The notes under the pieces were generated by a model. It was not told the DNA's origin, ran no database searches, and saw only the letters and a program-made list of their open reading frames with translations. Source: Rhizobium lusitanum (GTDB lineage Bacteria; Pseudomonadota; Alphaproteobacteria; Rhizobiales; Rhizobiaceae). From it: a stretch of 64,000 bases of DNA. The stretch spans positions 992,001-1,056,000 of the forward strand of contig NZ_CP050307.1 of the NCBI RefSeq assembly GCF_014189535.1, written 5' to 3'. The position numbers were made by a program, and so were the translations under genes. This document shows positions 1-8,520 of the stretch, piece by piece (position 1 is the first letter of the stretch; each line of letters begins with the position of its first letter).

Positions 1-2
1 CA

Positions 3-692
3 GTCGGCTCCCCGTTGCCGGACGGCGGCAATCAGGGCTGGTGGATCCCGAAGTACCTTGCGGACGCCCATCCCGACATCAAGACCATTCCCGACCTCCT
101 GAAGCATCCGGAGCTCTTCCCGGATCCAGAAGATCCGTCAAAGGGAGCTATCTACAACGGCCCGCAGGGCTGGGGCGGCACTGTCGTCACCTCGCAGCTC
201 TACAAAGCGTTTGGAGCGGAAAAGGCTGGATTCACGCTGGTGGATACAGGATCGGCCGCCGGTCTCGATGGCTCTATCGCCAAGGCTTATGAAAGCAAGA
301 AGGCATGGGTAGGCTACTACTGGGCGCCCACAGCATTGCTCGGCAAGTATCCGATGGTGAAGCTGGAGGCAGGCGTTCCTGCTGATGCCGCGGAGTGGAA
401 GCGCTGCAACACGGTGGCGGATTGCCCGGACCCGAAGCCGAACGCATGGCCGATCGACAAGATCGTTACCCTCACCGCCAAGCCCTTTTCCGAAAAGGCC
501 GGCCCCGAAGTCATGGACTACCTCGCTAAGCGCTCCTGGAGCAACGAGACCGTTAACAAGCTGATGGCTTGGATGACAGACAATCAGGCAAGCGGCGAAG
601 ATGGTGCCAAGCACTTCCTGAAGGAAAACAAGGACGTCTGGACGAAGTGGGTTTCACCGGACGCAGCCAAGAAAATCGAAGCTGCTCTGTAA
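3..692 (+). CDS. Glycine betaine/choline ABC transporter substrate-binding protein, 3' part
   Basis: Periplasmic binding protein of the OpuAC/ProX type that would capture a quaternary amine such as glycine betaine or choline. Only the last 229 residues are present; the frame is open from base 3, so the true start and signal peptide lie left of the window. The visible part has the family's Trp-rich ligand region (GWWIPKYL near the start, YYWAPTALLG about 110 residues in) and a C-terminal helix-rich tail. The permease begins 99 bases downstream on the same strand and the ATPase overlaps that permease, so this is the first visible gene of an uptake operon. The oxygenase and reductase genes at 3773-6101 make glycine betaine the likeliest ligand (inference). 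Confidence 0.85.
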   Translation, partial: VGSPLPDGGNQGWWIPKYLADAHPDIKTIPDLLKHPELFPDPEDPSKGAIYNGPQGWGGTVVTSQLYKAFGAEKAGFTLVDTGSAAGLDGSIAKAYESKKAWVGYYWAPTALLGKYPMVKLEAGVPADAAEWKRCNTVADCPDPKPNAWPIDKIVTLTAKPFSEKAGPEVMDYLAKRSWSNETVNKLMAWMTDNQASGEDGAKHFLKENKDVWTKWVSPDAAKKIEAAL

Positions 693-791
693 ACGTCTAT
701 CCTGCGGTGCGCGAAAGCGCACCGCCTCTCAACAGCCGACAAAATCAAAAAGACTTGAGCCACGGCTTCTTGTATAAAGAAGGGGAACCGA

Positions 792-1679
792 ATGGAATGG
801 TTTTATAAATTTCCGCACATGGACGATGACGCTCTGCGGAACCTGAAGAAGGCGATAGACGACGGCTTTCGCTGCTTCACGCGCGCCTATGGCGATACAA
901 TCGAAAGCCTGTTTTCGCCGCTGCAACGCTTTCTGATTGCCGCCGATCGCTTCATGACGCAGACGCCGTGGCCAATCATTACCCTGATCATTCTTGTCAT
1001 CGCCTGGTTTGCGACGCGCAGCCTGAAGATCGTTTCCGGCTGTCTCGTCATTCTGCTGCTGATCGGCTATTTCGATATGTGGGACGACACCATGCGGACG
1101 GTCTCGATGATCTTCGTCTGCACCATCCTGTCGATCGCCATCGGCATTCCGATCGGAATCCTGATGGCACGCTCCAACACGGTTCAAAGGATCATCAATC
1201 CTATCCTCGACGTGATGCAGACCATGCCGAGCTTCGTTTACCTGATCCCCGTGGTTATGCTGCTCGGGATCGGTAAAGTGCCCGGCCTGATTGCCGTCGT
1301 CATCTATGCCATCCCGCCCATGATCAGATTGACAGACCTCGGCATCCGTCTCGTCGACAAGGACGTGCTGGAAGCGGCGGACGCGTTTGGAACTTCGAAC
1401 GCACAAAAGCTCTTCAAGGTCCAGCTTCCGCTCGCCTTGCCCACGATCATGGCCGGCATCAATCAGACCATCATGATGGCGCTTGCCATGGTCGTCGTCG
1501 CCTCGATGATCGGTGTGCAGGGCCTCGGCCAGCCCGTTCTGAAGGCGATCGCCAACCAGTACTTTACATTGGGAATGTTCAACGGCCTTGCCATCGTCGG
1601 CATCGCCGTCATCTTCGACCGGGTCAGCCAAGCCTATGGCAAGAGGCTCCAGAAGCATCGGGAGATCGTCCATGGCTGA
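792..1679 (+). CDS. Glycine betaine/choline ABC transporter permease (ProW type)
   Basis: Inner-membrane permease of 295 residues, matching the ProW/OpuAB family. A cytoplasmic N-terminus of about 55 residues is followed by hydrophobic segments from about residue 57 to the C-terminus. The permease-ATPase coupling region (LEAADAFGTSNAQKLFKVQL) lies at about residues 195-214, with the usual EAA-loop spacing. The start at 792 follows a purine-rich stretch (AAAGAAGGGGA) at suitable distance. Its stop codon overlaps the ATPase start by eight bases, which points to translational coupling. No C-terminal binding-protein domain is fused, in line with the separate binding protein upstream. Confidence 0.9.
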   Translation: MEWFYKFPHMDDDALRNLKKAIDDGFRCFTRAYGDTIESLFSPLQRFLIAADRFMTQTPWPIITLIILVIAWFATRSLKIVSGCLVILLLIGYFDMWDDTMRTVSMIFVCTILSIAIGIPIGILMARSNTVQRIINPILDVMQTMPSFVYLIPVVMLLGIGKVPGLIAVVIYAIPPMIRLTDLGIRLVDKDVLEAADAFGTSNAQKLFKVQLPLALPTIMAGINQTIMMALAMVVVASMIGVQGLGQPVLKAIANQYFTLGMFNGLAIVGIAVIFDRVSQAYGKRLQKHREIVHG

Positions 1680-2739
1680 GCAACATTTCGGCGGGATCAA
1701 GATCCGCCACCTGTACAAGATTTTCGGCCCCAATCCGATGGCTTATGTCGATGCCGTTCAGAAAGGGCTGACGAAAGCCGAATTGAACGAAAAACATGGA
1801 CATGTGCTGGGCCTGAGAGACATCAATATCGAGATCTCGTCGGGCTGCATCCAGGTCATCATGGGTCTTTCCGGCTCGGGAAAGTCGACCCTCATTCGGC
1901 ACATCAACCGGTTGATCGACCCGACCGCCGGCGAGGTGCTGGTTGACGGCGTGGATGTCGTCAAGATGAACGAAGCCGAACTGCGCACCTTTCGCCGCCA
2001 TCAGACGGCGATGGTCTTCCAGAAATTTGCGCTGCTACCGCATCGCAACGTCCTCGACAACACGATGTTCGGCCTCGAAGTCCAGGGTCTCGATCGGTCG
2101 AAGGCCCGCGACGTCGCCATGCGATGGCTGGAACGCGTTGGGTTGCGGGGCTTCGAGCAAAAGTATCCCAATCAGCTTTCCGGCGGCATGCAGCAGCGTG
2201 TTGGCCTGGCGCGCGCCCTTTCCAACGATGCCCCGGTCCTGCTGATGGACGAGGCTTTTTCGGCACTCGATCCGCTGATCCGCATGGACATGCAGACGGT
2301 TCTCCTCGACATCCAGAAAGAGATCAAGAAAACCATCGTCTTCATTACCCACGATCTCGACGAAGCGCTTCGCCTGGGTGACCAGATCGCCATCCTGCGC
2401 GATGGCGAAATCATCCAGCAAGGTACAAGCCAGGACATCGTCCTGAGGCCGGCCGACGAATACGTTGCCAATTTCGTCAAGGAGGTCAATCGCGGCCGGG
2501 TGGTTCATGTCGAGGCTGTCATGAGACCTTTTCAGGCGGGTACGGCTTCGAGCGGAGCGAGAATTGCCGCCGGCTCAACGGTTGAGGAGGCCATGCGACT
2601 GCTGACATCCTCGCCGGACGGCGATGTCGTCGTGACCTCGGCGACAGGAGACGCAGTTGGATTGATCAACCTGCGTGAACTCGCTGGCGCCATGGTCAAT
2701 TCGCACACCTTTGCTCCTCCCGCGGTCGCGGCGCAGTGA
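1672..2739 (+). CDS. Glycine betaine/choline ABC transporter ATP-binding protein (ProV type)
   Basis: ATPase of 355 residues that powers betaine import. Walker A GLSGSGKST is at residues 65-73, the signature LSGGMQQR at 169-176, Walker B LLMDE at 190-194 and the switch His at 227. The N-terminal extension before the P-loop (about 45 residues) is typical of ProV/OpuAA. After the ATPase core there is room for only about one CBS-like domain (roughly residues 285-345) instead of the usual pair, so osmotic sensing may be reduced and the transporter may serve catabolism (inference). An ATG at 1672 was chosen because it overlaps the permease end and leaves a family-like N-terminus. Confidence 0.9.
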   Translation: MAEQHFGGIKIRHLYKIFGPNPMAYVDAVQKGLTKAELNEKHGHVLGLRDINIEISSGCIQVIMGLSGSGKSTLIRHINRLIDPTAGEVLVDGVDVVKMNEAELRTFRRHQTAMVFQKFALLPHRNVLDNTMFGLEVQGLDRSKARDVAMRWLERVGLRGFEQKYPNQLSGGMQQRVGLARALSNDAPVLLMDEAFSALDPLIRMDMQTVLLDIQKEIKKTIVFITHDLDEALRLGDQIAILRDGEIIQQGTSQDIVLRPADEYVANFVKEVNRGRVVHVEAVMRPFQAGTASSGARIAAGSTVEEAMRLLTSSPDGDVVVTSATGDAVGLINLRELAGAMVNSHTFAPPAVAAQ

Positions 2740-2775
2740 GCCGGCCGTGGGCGGGGATCCATGGTCGCGCTCCAT

Positions 2776-3681
2776 TCAACCGTGTAACGCTGCGGTGAGC
2801 CACGCCGCAGCCCGGTCGCGTGCAAGCGTACCCCTTCCCTTCAGCGGCAGCAGAACGTTGTAACGGCCTTCCGCCGCAAACTCTGCTTCATCAAGCGGCA
2901 CGAGTGTCCCATCATTCAGGAATGTGCGGACCAGGACTCCCCAGCCAAGCGCGACCCCTTGTCCGGCGCGTGCGGCGGCGATCGCCTCCGTATAATGATT
3001 GAACCGAAGTGACGGCTTGACGTCGAAGGCCGTTCCTCTTTCTCCAAGCCACCGCCCCCAGGAAACCCACGACCGATCGGGAACCTCCGTCTCGATGAAC
3101 TCGTCCGCGGGCGATAGCGGACCCGCCACTCGGTTTTTCAGGTAGTCGGGAGAGCAGACAGGCATGATGATATCGCCTTGGGAGGCAATGACGGTTCCAT
3201 CGCTGAAGGGCGGCAGACCATAGCGAATGACGATATCGATCTCACCGCCGTCGAGGTCGATCCTGTTATCCTGCGAGACGACACGCACCTGAATACCCGG
3301 ATTGAGGCGGCGAAAGTCTGCCAGTCGTGGCAGTAGCCAGAATGACGAAAACGCCACGGTCGCTCCGATGGTTACGACATCCTGAGCGGACAATTTGATC
3401 GCTTCGATGCTCTCGGCGATGTTCGCGAAGCTCTGAGCCAACGTCGCCCCCAGCGTCAGGCAAGTCGCCGTAGGCTCGATCGCACGATGCTTGCGCAGGA
3501 ATAATGGCTGACCAAGTTCCTCCTCCAGCGTCGCGATCTGCCGGCTCACGGCTGCCTGGGTGACGCCGAGTTCGCCTGCGGCCACGGTGAAGCTTTTCCT
3601 TCGAAGGACGGCCTCCAAGGTGAGCAAGGCCGTTAGCGATGGAAGCCGTCTCCGGAAATGCATCTTGGATGCCCTTCGCAT
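2776..3681 (-). CDS. LysR-family transcriptional regulator (GcvA-like)
   Basis: Regulator of 301 residues with an N-terminal winged helix-turn-helix (about residues 12-70, including TQAAVSRQI) and a C-terminal periplasmic-binding-protein-like effector domain. The overall pattern resembles GcvA-type LysR proteins. It is read away from the Rieske oxygenase gene at 3773, and the 91-base gap between them is where a LysR regulator would normally bind. It is convergent with the transporter operon, ending 36 bases after it. Control of betaine catabolism is inferred from position only. Glycine betaine regulators known in Pseudomonas (GbdR) are AraC/GATase-type, so this would be a different regulatory solution. 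Confidence 0.85.
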   Translation of the reverse strand: MRRASKMHFRRRLPSLTALLTLEAVLRRKSFTVAAGELGVTQAAVSRQIATLEEELGQPLFLRKHRAIEPTATCLTLGATLAQSFANIAESIEAIKLSAQDVVTIGATVAFSSFWLLPRLADFRRLNPGIQVRVVSQDNRIDLDGGEIDIVIRYGLPPFSDGTVIASQGDIIMPVCSPDYLKNRVAGPLSPADEFIETEVPDRSWVSWGRWLGERGTAFDVKPSLRFNHYTEAIAAARAGQGVALGWGVLVRTFLNDGTLVPLDEAEFAAEGRYNVLLPLKGRGTLARDRAAAWLTAALHG

Positions 3682-3772
3682 TACATGAGGTTATGTCTAC
3701 GCAATATTAAATGCCGTTGAAGAGCCCGAACCACAAGGGCAATCTGCTGATACCCACGCATAAGAGGTCCTC

Positions 3773-5026
3773 ATGCTAAATAGGCTTCCTTCTTCCATCT
3801 CGGCGCTACTGACCGCCCGCGCCGACGGACACTCATTGCCGGCGGGCCTCTACACGCGCGAAGATGTCTTCGAGGCGGATTTGGACGTCTTCTTTCATCA
3901 GCACTGGATCTGCGTCGGCGTCGACTGCGACGTGCCGGAACCAGGTGACGCCACCGTCGTCGATATCGGCAAGACCAGTCTCATTCTTCTGCGGGACGAT
4001 GATGGAGACATCCGGGTTCTGCACAATGTCTGCCGCCATCGCGGGTCCCGTCTGCTTAATCCGGGCAAGACGATCGTCTCGAAGCTCGTGTGCCCGTACC
4101 ACACCTGGACTTACGAACTGACGGGAGAGCTCAGCTATGCGCCTCATATGGGCAAGGATTTCGATAAGGACTGTCACAGCCTGAAATCCGTCACCTTCAG
4201 GTCGATCGGCGGGCTCATCTATGTCTGTCTTTCCGACAATCCGCCCGAAGACATTGCTCTGCTTGAGCAGACGATGATCGAGCGCCTCGCCCCTTATGAT
4301 ATCCGCAACGCCAAGGTCGCCTATCAGACCGACGTCATTGAGGACGGCAACTGGAAGCTCACGATGGAAAACAATCGTGAATGCTACCACTGTTCGGCAA
4401 ATCATCCGGAGCTCTGCGTCTCCTTCGTCGATCTCGATTTTGGCTTCGACCCCGAGACGCTAAGTCCCGAGGATCGCGAACAGGCCGAGGAGCATTCCAG
4501 GCTCTATGAAGAGCGCACAAAGGCATGGGAGGCAGACGGCTATCCCTCGACCGCCGTCGAGCAACTCGGCGACTGCGCCACGAACTTCAGGACCCAGCGC
4601 CTGATCATCGCTGGAGCCGGCGAATCCCAGACCCACGATGCCACGACCGCATCCTCGAAGCTGCTGGGCCACATGACCCGCAAAGATCTCGGCAACACGC
4701 ATCTGTGGGGACATAATAGCTGGAACCATTTCATGGGTGACCATGCCGTGGTGGCGACCGTCATTCCACTCTCCGCTGGCAAGACCCTGGTCAGAACCAA
4801 GTGGCTCGTACACAAGGATGCCGTCGAGGGCGTGGACTACGATCTCGATAAGCTTACGGACGTGTGGATCGCGACCACGGATCAGGACGCCGACCTCGTT
4901 GCGCGTTCCCATGCCGGCACGCTCGACCCGGCATATCAGCCGGGACCGTACTCGCGGTTTACAGAAACGAATCTCGACAAGTTCGCCACCTGGTACATCG
5001 ATCGGATGCGCGCCCATGGATACTAG
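3773..5026 (+). CDS. gbcA: Rieske oxygenase, glycine betaine demethylase oxygenase subunit (GbcA-like)
   Basis: Oxygenase subunit of 417 residues expected to convert glycine betaine to dimethylglycine plus formaldehyde. The Rieske cluster ligands are C87-R-H89 and C107-PY-H110. The mononuclear iron site is E203-x2-H206-x4-H211 in the segment NNRECYHCSANH. The bridging residue is Glu instead of the usual Asp, a trait known from quaternary-amine Rieske enzymes such as carnitine oxygenase CntA, so it supports a betaine-like substrate. The reductase start overlaps this stop by 11 bases. Related stachydrine or carnitine oxygenases remain possible; the betaine transporter next door favours glycine betaine. 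Confidence 0.82.
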   Translation: MLNRLPSSISALLTARADGHSLPAGLYTREDVFEADLDVFFHQHWICVGVDCDVPEPGDATVVDIGKTSLILLRDDDGDIRVLHNVCRHRGSRLLNPGKTIVSKLVCPYHTWTYELTGELSYAPHMGKDFDKDCHSLKSVTFRSIGGLIYVCLSDNPPEDIALLEQTMIERLAPYDIRNAKVAYQTDVIEDGNWKLTMENNRECYHCSANHPELCVSFVDLDFGFDPETLSPEDREQAEEHSRLYEERTKAWEADGYPSTAVEQLGDCATNFRTQRLIIAGAGESQTHDATTASSKLLGHMTRKDLGNTHLWGHNSWNHFMGDHAVVATVIPLSAGKTLVRTKWLVHKDAVEGVDYDLDKLTDVWIATTDQDADLVARSHAGTLDPAYQPGPYSRFTETNLDKFATWYIDRMRAHGY

Positions 5027-6101
5027 GAGCCCACAGACCCCGGCATTGACCGCCGCCCCTCACGACACCTGGAATCCGGAACAAGATGACGCCCTCTTAT
5101 GTCTGGATGTCCAAGCAGAGACGCACGACGTCAAGACGTTCACCTTCGCATCTCGCGACGGGAAGCGTTTCGCATTCAAGGCGGGCCAATATTTCCTGTT
5201 CGACCTAGACCATAATGGAGATGCTGAAAGCAGATGTTACAGCATCTCGTCCTCGCCGCACCGGACCAATGCTTTTTCGGTGACGGTGAAACGGGTTCCC
5301 GGCGGCAGAATTTCCAATTGGCTGCATGACACGCTCATCCCGGGAGCAACGATCAGGGCGAACGGCCCGCTTGGCCATTTCGTCAGGCCGCCAGGCCGCA
5401 AACTTCTCCTGCTCTCTGGCGGCTCCGGCATTACGCCGGTGATGTCGATGGTGCGCGAACTTGTCGACAGTTGCGATCCCGCTGATGTTGTCTTCATGCA
5501 TGCTGCCCGGACGCCGCAGGACCTGATCTTTCGCGACGAACTGGCCGGCATCGCGCGAAAACTGAAAGGCCTTCGCCTGCATTTTCTTCCGGAGAGCGTA
5601 GTGGGTGAACCGTCTTGGTCAGGTCTGACTGGCCGCATTTCGATCGACTACGTACGGCTTGCGGTTCCCGATATCGCGGATAGAATCGTGATGTGCTGCG
5701 GCCCAGCCCCGTTCATGGTAGCGGCGCGCCACATCGCCACCGAACTCGGCGTCGCTGACGCGAACTATCTCGAGGAAAGTTTCGACGCCGCGGTTATCGA
5801 CGACCCGGCAATTCCAGTCGTTCCAGAGGCGGCCGCGAAGACTTTCCAGGTCACATTCTCGAAACAGTCCCGTAGCATCGAGGTGGCCGGCGAACAGACC
5901 GTACTCTCCTGCGCGAAGAAAGCTGGGGTGAGAATACCATCATCCTGTGCGAACGGTGTCTGCGGCACCTGCAAGTCGAAGCTCACCTCCGGCTCCGTCG
6001 ACATGAGCCACAATGGCGGAATACGCCAGAGGGAAATCGATGCGGGTTTCTTCCTTCCCTGCTGTTCCAAGCCACTCAGCGACCTCGTCATCGAACGTTG
6101 A
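5016..6101 (+). CDS. gbcB: Rieske oxygenase reductase with FAD/NAD and [2Fe-2S] domains (GbcB-like)
   Basis: Electron-transfer partner of the upstream oxygenase, 361 residues. Domain order is FAD-binding barrel (about 30-130), NAD-binding domain (about 135-250, with LLLSGGSGITPVMSM), and a C-terminal plant-type ferredoxin. The ferredoxin cluster cysteines are C311, C316, C319 and C349. The ATG at 5016 was chosen because it overlaps the oxygenase stop and gives a family-like N-terminus; an open frame further left is only the shadow of the oxygenase gene. Electrons from NADH pass through FAD and [2Fe-2S] to the Rieske cluster of the oxygenase (family knowledge). Confidence 0.85.
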   Translation: MDTRSPQTPALTAAPHDTWNPEQDDALLCLDVQAETHDVKTFTFASRDGKRFAFKAGQYFLFDLDHNGDAESRCYSISSSPHRTNAFSVTVKRVPGGRISNWLHDTLIPGATIRANGPLGHFVRPPGRKLLLLSGGSGITPVMSMVRELVDSCDPADVVFMHAARTPQDLIFRDELAGIARKLKGLRLHFLPESVVGEPSWSGLTGRISIDYVRLAVPDIADRIVMCCGPAPFMVAARHIATELGVADANYLEESFDAAVIDDPAIPVVPEAAAKTFQVTFSKQSRSIEVAGEQTVLSCAKKAGVRIPSSCANGVCGTCKSKLTSGSVDMSHNGGIRQREIDAGFFLPCCSKPLSDLVIER

Positions 6102-6413
6102 GTGTTCCGGGCGGAAGGTCTGTGCTGGCTGCTGCCGAGCCGCAAATTGGTTCGGAAACCTGCCGCATGGCGCGCATCACCGTCGTTTTCGCGACGGACG
6201 CGCGCCTTTTTTGCCGGTTTACGGGCGTCGCGGATCGGATCGCGAGATCTAAATATGGCGGAGACGCTCGCTGTTACACTGATTTTTTGTCTATATCGAA
6301 ACCTGAGACTGCATCTGCCTTTGGAAAAGCTCGCTTACTTGTAGCCGTCGGAGACTATGCGCTATAAGGTTGGCACGCGCGCTAGATGGCCGTGGAAGTG
6401 AAGAGGAAGTGTT
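6102..6413. other. Intergenic stretch without a recognisable gene
   Basis: 312 bases between the betaine reductase and the cold shock gene. Short open frames here overlap each other and show no family resemblance. The only signal is a possible promoter near its right end, listed separately. No terminator with a T-run was found after the reductase gene. Confidence 0.5.
6339..6368 (+). promoter_or_regulatory. Candidate sigma-70 type promoter of the cold shock gene
   Basis: TTGTAG at 6339-6344 and TATAAG at 6363-6368 are separated by 18 bases. The predicted start, near 6375, would leave a leader of about 40 bases before the cold shock start codon. The match is fair only, and rhizobial housekeeping promoters tolerate weak -10 boxes. 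Confidence 0.35.
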
Positions 6414-6617
6414 ATGCCGACTGGTACTGTTAAATTTTTCAATGAGGACAAGGGATTTGGCTTCATTACCCCCGAGAATGGTGGAACGGATGTGTTCGTT
6501 CACGTTTCCGCTCTGCAGCGGGGCGGTTCGCTTAGAGAAGGTGAAAAGGTAAGCTACGAACTGGGCCAAGATCGCAAGACTGGAAAGTCGAAGGCCGAAA
6601 ACGTCAGCGTGCTCTAA
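6414..6617 (+). CDS. Cold shock protein (CspA family)
   Basis: Single cold-shock domain of 67 residues that binds single-stranded nucleic acid and acts as an RNA chaperone in the cytoplasm. RNP1 KGFGFI lies at 13-18 and RNP2 VFVHVS at 27-32. The length is normal for the family. The start is preceded by GAAGAGGAAG, a good ribosome binding site. It stands alone, with over 300 non-coding bases before it and a strong inverted repeat 25 bases after its stop. Rhizobia carry several paralogues; nothing here shows which one this is or whether it is cold-induced. Confidence 0.95.
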   Translation: MPTGTVKFFNEDKGFGFITPENGGTDVFVHVSALQRGGSLREGEKVSYELGQDRKTGKSKAENVSVL

Positions 6618-6641
6618 TCGCATGCACTAAATGATCGATCA

Positions 6642-6681
6642 CGGATTTAGCCTGTTTCATTATTGGAACAGGCTAAATCCG
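6642..6681. repeat. Perfect 15-bp inverted repeat after the cold shock gene
   Basis: Arms at 6642-6656 and 6667-6681 are exact reverse complements, with a ten-base loop. It could end the cold shock transcript, but no T-run follows on the plus strand and the stem is not GC-rich, so it is not a classical intrinsic terminator. It may be an RNA-stabilising 3' stem-loop or a dispersed palindromic element. Confidence 0.7.
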
Positions 6682-7056
6682 ACTCGGGTGAATTTGAACA
6701 GACGTCGTCCGATAGGCTACGGTTGACGATTGGCTTGTGAGATCTGAATCTGACAGCCGAAAGCACATAGCCAGAGGCACAATATCCGCGGCATCGATAT
6801 GTTGCTTAAGGTTTTCGGTACAACCAGCAAGGCTCTTTTCAAGGCCGCCGGTGCCGATAGAGCCGCCATAGGTGCCGGCCCTCCACAGGTGGAATGCGTG
6901 TCGATATCGGTGATATCGAGAGTGTCGGTAGAAAAATAGTTCCTGTCCCCCGCTGCCTCAATGGTGATGAGCCCGCAAATCAGCCCGGTGTCCTTGGCGA
7001 CAATGAATAAGTCCTCATCCCAGATGACGACGTCATTCAGCGACCTCGCCCGCCGC
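6673..7056 (-). pseudogene. Frameshifted coding remnant, unknown family
   Basis: Read leftward, one frame gives protein-like sequence (segments such as VVIWDEDLFIVAKD and NYFSTDTLDITDID) from about 7040 to about 6890. After that the plausible coding sense moves to another frame (TYGGSIGTGGLEKSLAG, then QHIDAADIVPLA) and ends at a TAG within the inverted repeat at 6673-6675. Neither frame has a good start codon. It follows directly on the DeoR remnant on the same strand, so both may come from one old leftward operon. I do not recognise the family. Chance coding look in GC-rich DNA is possible, so confidence is low. Confidence 0.35.
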
Positions 7057-7192
7057 TCACGCGTAGCGGACTTCCACGCCTAGTTTTTCCACTCGGTTGC
7101 GGATGCTGTGTGGCATGTTGCTGTCCGTGATGATCAGATCGACGCGCGACAAGGAAAAAGCCTTGGACGAAGCCCCATAGAATACGCTTGCC
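7057..7192 (-). pseudogene. 3' end of a DeoR-family regulator gene
   Basis: The last 45 or so codons of this leftward frame (SSKAFSLSRVDLIITDSNMP, then a short charged tail ending VEVRYA) match the C-terminal end of DeoR-type sugar-operon repressors, where a conserved phrase of this kind follows the sugar-phosphate-binding domain. The DNA-binding domain and most of the effector domain are missing. Upstream sequence is instead the coding strand of a glycosyltransferase in the opposite direction, so the gene was cut by a rearrangement near 7190. Not expected to be functional. Confidence 0.6.
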
Positions 7193-7194
7193 TG

Positions 7195-8346
7195 AATGGC
7201 GATTTTCTCGCCTGGATGCGAAGCGACCAAAGAACGATGGAGAGCGGACTTGGCTCGTTCGCGATCATGGCGGAAGCCCGCCGCAGGTTGCTGGCCATGG
7301 CCGTCGACTGGGCCGAACAGGGTCGCGCCTCCGCGCAAGGCGCCGACCTGCTGATCGGCAACGGCATGGTCTATTATCTGGCGGCATCATTGGGGGAGCG
7401 CCTTGGAGTGCCGGTCGTCGAAAGCCAGTTGATGCCGACGCTGCCGTCTCACACGTCTCCGCCTTTACCCTTGCCGCAATGGATGTACCGCCTCTCCGGT
7501 TTTGCCAACAAGGCGCTCGGCCATGCGGCCCGTCTTCTGGTCTGGAAGACCCTGAAGCCCGCCTATAACGAGATCGTCAGGCCCGCTCTGGGTCTGCCGC
7601 CCTACCCGCGCTTTGCGCCCTTTCAGGATAAATTTCTCAACCATCCGCGCCTTTTCGGCTTCAGCCCGACACTGATCGAACCTTCGGCAAGCTGGCCCGA
7701 ACAAACCCGCGTGACCGGACCGTGGTATCTGGAAAGCACGGATACATGGCGGCCATCCGAAGCTCTGATGCAGTTTCTGGAGAGCGGGCCGCCGCCCATT
7801 TACGTCGGCTTCGGCAGCATGATGCATCATGATGCGGCGGGATTTACCGATACGTTACTCGGCGCGGTCAAGATGACCGGCAAACGCGCCGTCCTGGCGA
7901 CAGGATGGGGAGGCTTGAGCGAAAAGGCGGACTTCGATAGCAGCACGGTTTTCGCCCTTGAGCGTGCCCCGCATGACTGGCTCCTGCCGCGCATGGCCCT
8001 GGCCGTGCAGCATGGCGGCGCGGGAACGACAGCCGCCGCCAGAGCCGGCATCCCTTCGGTCGTCACACCCGTTTTTGGCGACCAGCCCTTCTGGGCCGCG
8101 AGGCTCGAACATCTGGGCGTCGCCCCCAGAGCGTTGCCGAGAGAAAAATTGACCGCCACTTCGCTCGCCTCGGCAATTTTGGACGCCGATGCACCACACA
8201 TGTGTGAGGCGGCGAGAAAGCTCGGCGAGAAACTGAGGGCAGAGCAAGGCGTTGAAAGCGCCATCGATGCGCTGCGTGCCTGGGGCCTGCTGTCGCCTTC
8301 CACCACGGCGGCCCAAACAGCAACAGGCTCAAATCCGCCTGATTGA
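7195..8346 (+). pseudogene. N-terminally truncated glycosyltransferase (UGT/MGT type)
   Basis: About 383 residues of a GT-B glycosyltransferase related to sterol and macrolide glucosyltransferases. Similarity begins near GDFLAWMRSD (7198) and continues through the nucleotide-sugar domain, with YVGFGSM at the linker and the donor-site motif QHGGAGTTAAAARAG-like region near residues 300-315 (observed as QHGGAGTTAAARAG). The first 70-80 residues of a normal enzyme, which form the acceptor-site start of the N-terminal Rossmann domain, are missing. The open frame does continue left to 7108, but those codons are antisense to the DeoR remnant. A short product could be made, but activity is unlikely. 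Confidence 0.6.
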
Positions 8347-8444
8347 ACTCTCTCTGTTCGATGCATTGCGATCGGGCGCTTTAGAGCTTCGGCTCCATGG
8401 CGCCCGAGGCTCAACCGTGATTGCACTGCACAATCAAAAAATCT

Positions 8445-8462
8445 TGAGAAAAGCTTTTCTCA
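8445..8462. promoter_or_regulatory. Perfect 18-bp palindromic operator, copy 1
   Basis: TGAGAAAAGCTTTTCTCA is a perfect palindrome with a central GC step, typical of LacI-family operators. It sits 59 bases before the LacI-type start codon. An identical copy lies 33 bases to the right, about three helical turns. A TTGACT hexamer (8465-8470) lies between the two and could be a -35 box. Confidence 0.75.
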
Positions 8463-8477
8463 TCTTGACTCTCGGTA

Positions 8478-8495
8478 TGAGAAAAGCTTTTCTCA
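8478..8495. promoter_or_regulatory. Perfect 18-bp palindromic operator, copy 2
   Basis: Second exact copy of TGAGAAAAGCTTTTCTCA, immediately before the ribosome binding site region of the LacI-type gene. Seventeen bases after the TTGACT hexamer one reaches TTTTCT inside this operator, so bound repressor would cover the promoter. I see no copy before the binding-protein gene at 9587, which suggests that regulator and transport operon are transcribed together. Confidence 0.75.
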
Positions 8496-8520
8496 CTACA
8501 AATAATTCGGGAGAGGACAT

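Noticed and set aside
729..1733. Leftward open frame of 334 codons
   Set aside because: Antisense to the betaine permease; Asp/His/Gln-rich shadow composition.
4737..5015. N-terminal extension of the betaine reductase
   Set aside because: Lies wholly inside the oxygenase gene in another frame; ATG 5016 gives a normal reductase length.
6642..6681. Classical intrinsic terminator for the cold shock gene
   Set aside because: Stem is perfect but no T-run follows and the base of the stem is not GC-rich.
7108..7194. N-terminal 29 codons of the truncated glycosyltransferase frame
   Set aside because: Antisense to the DeoR remnant and unlike any glycosyltransferase N-terminus.
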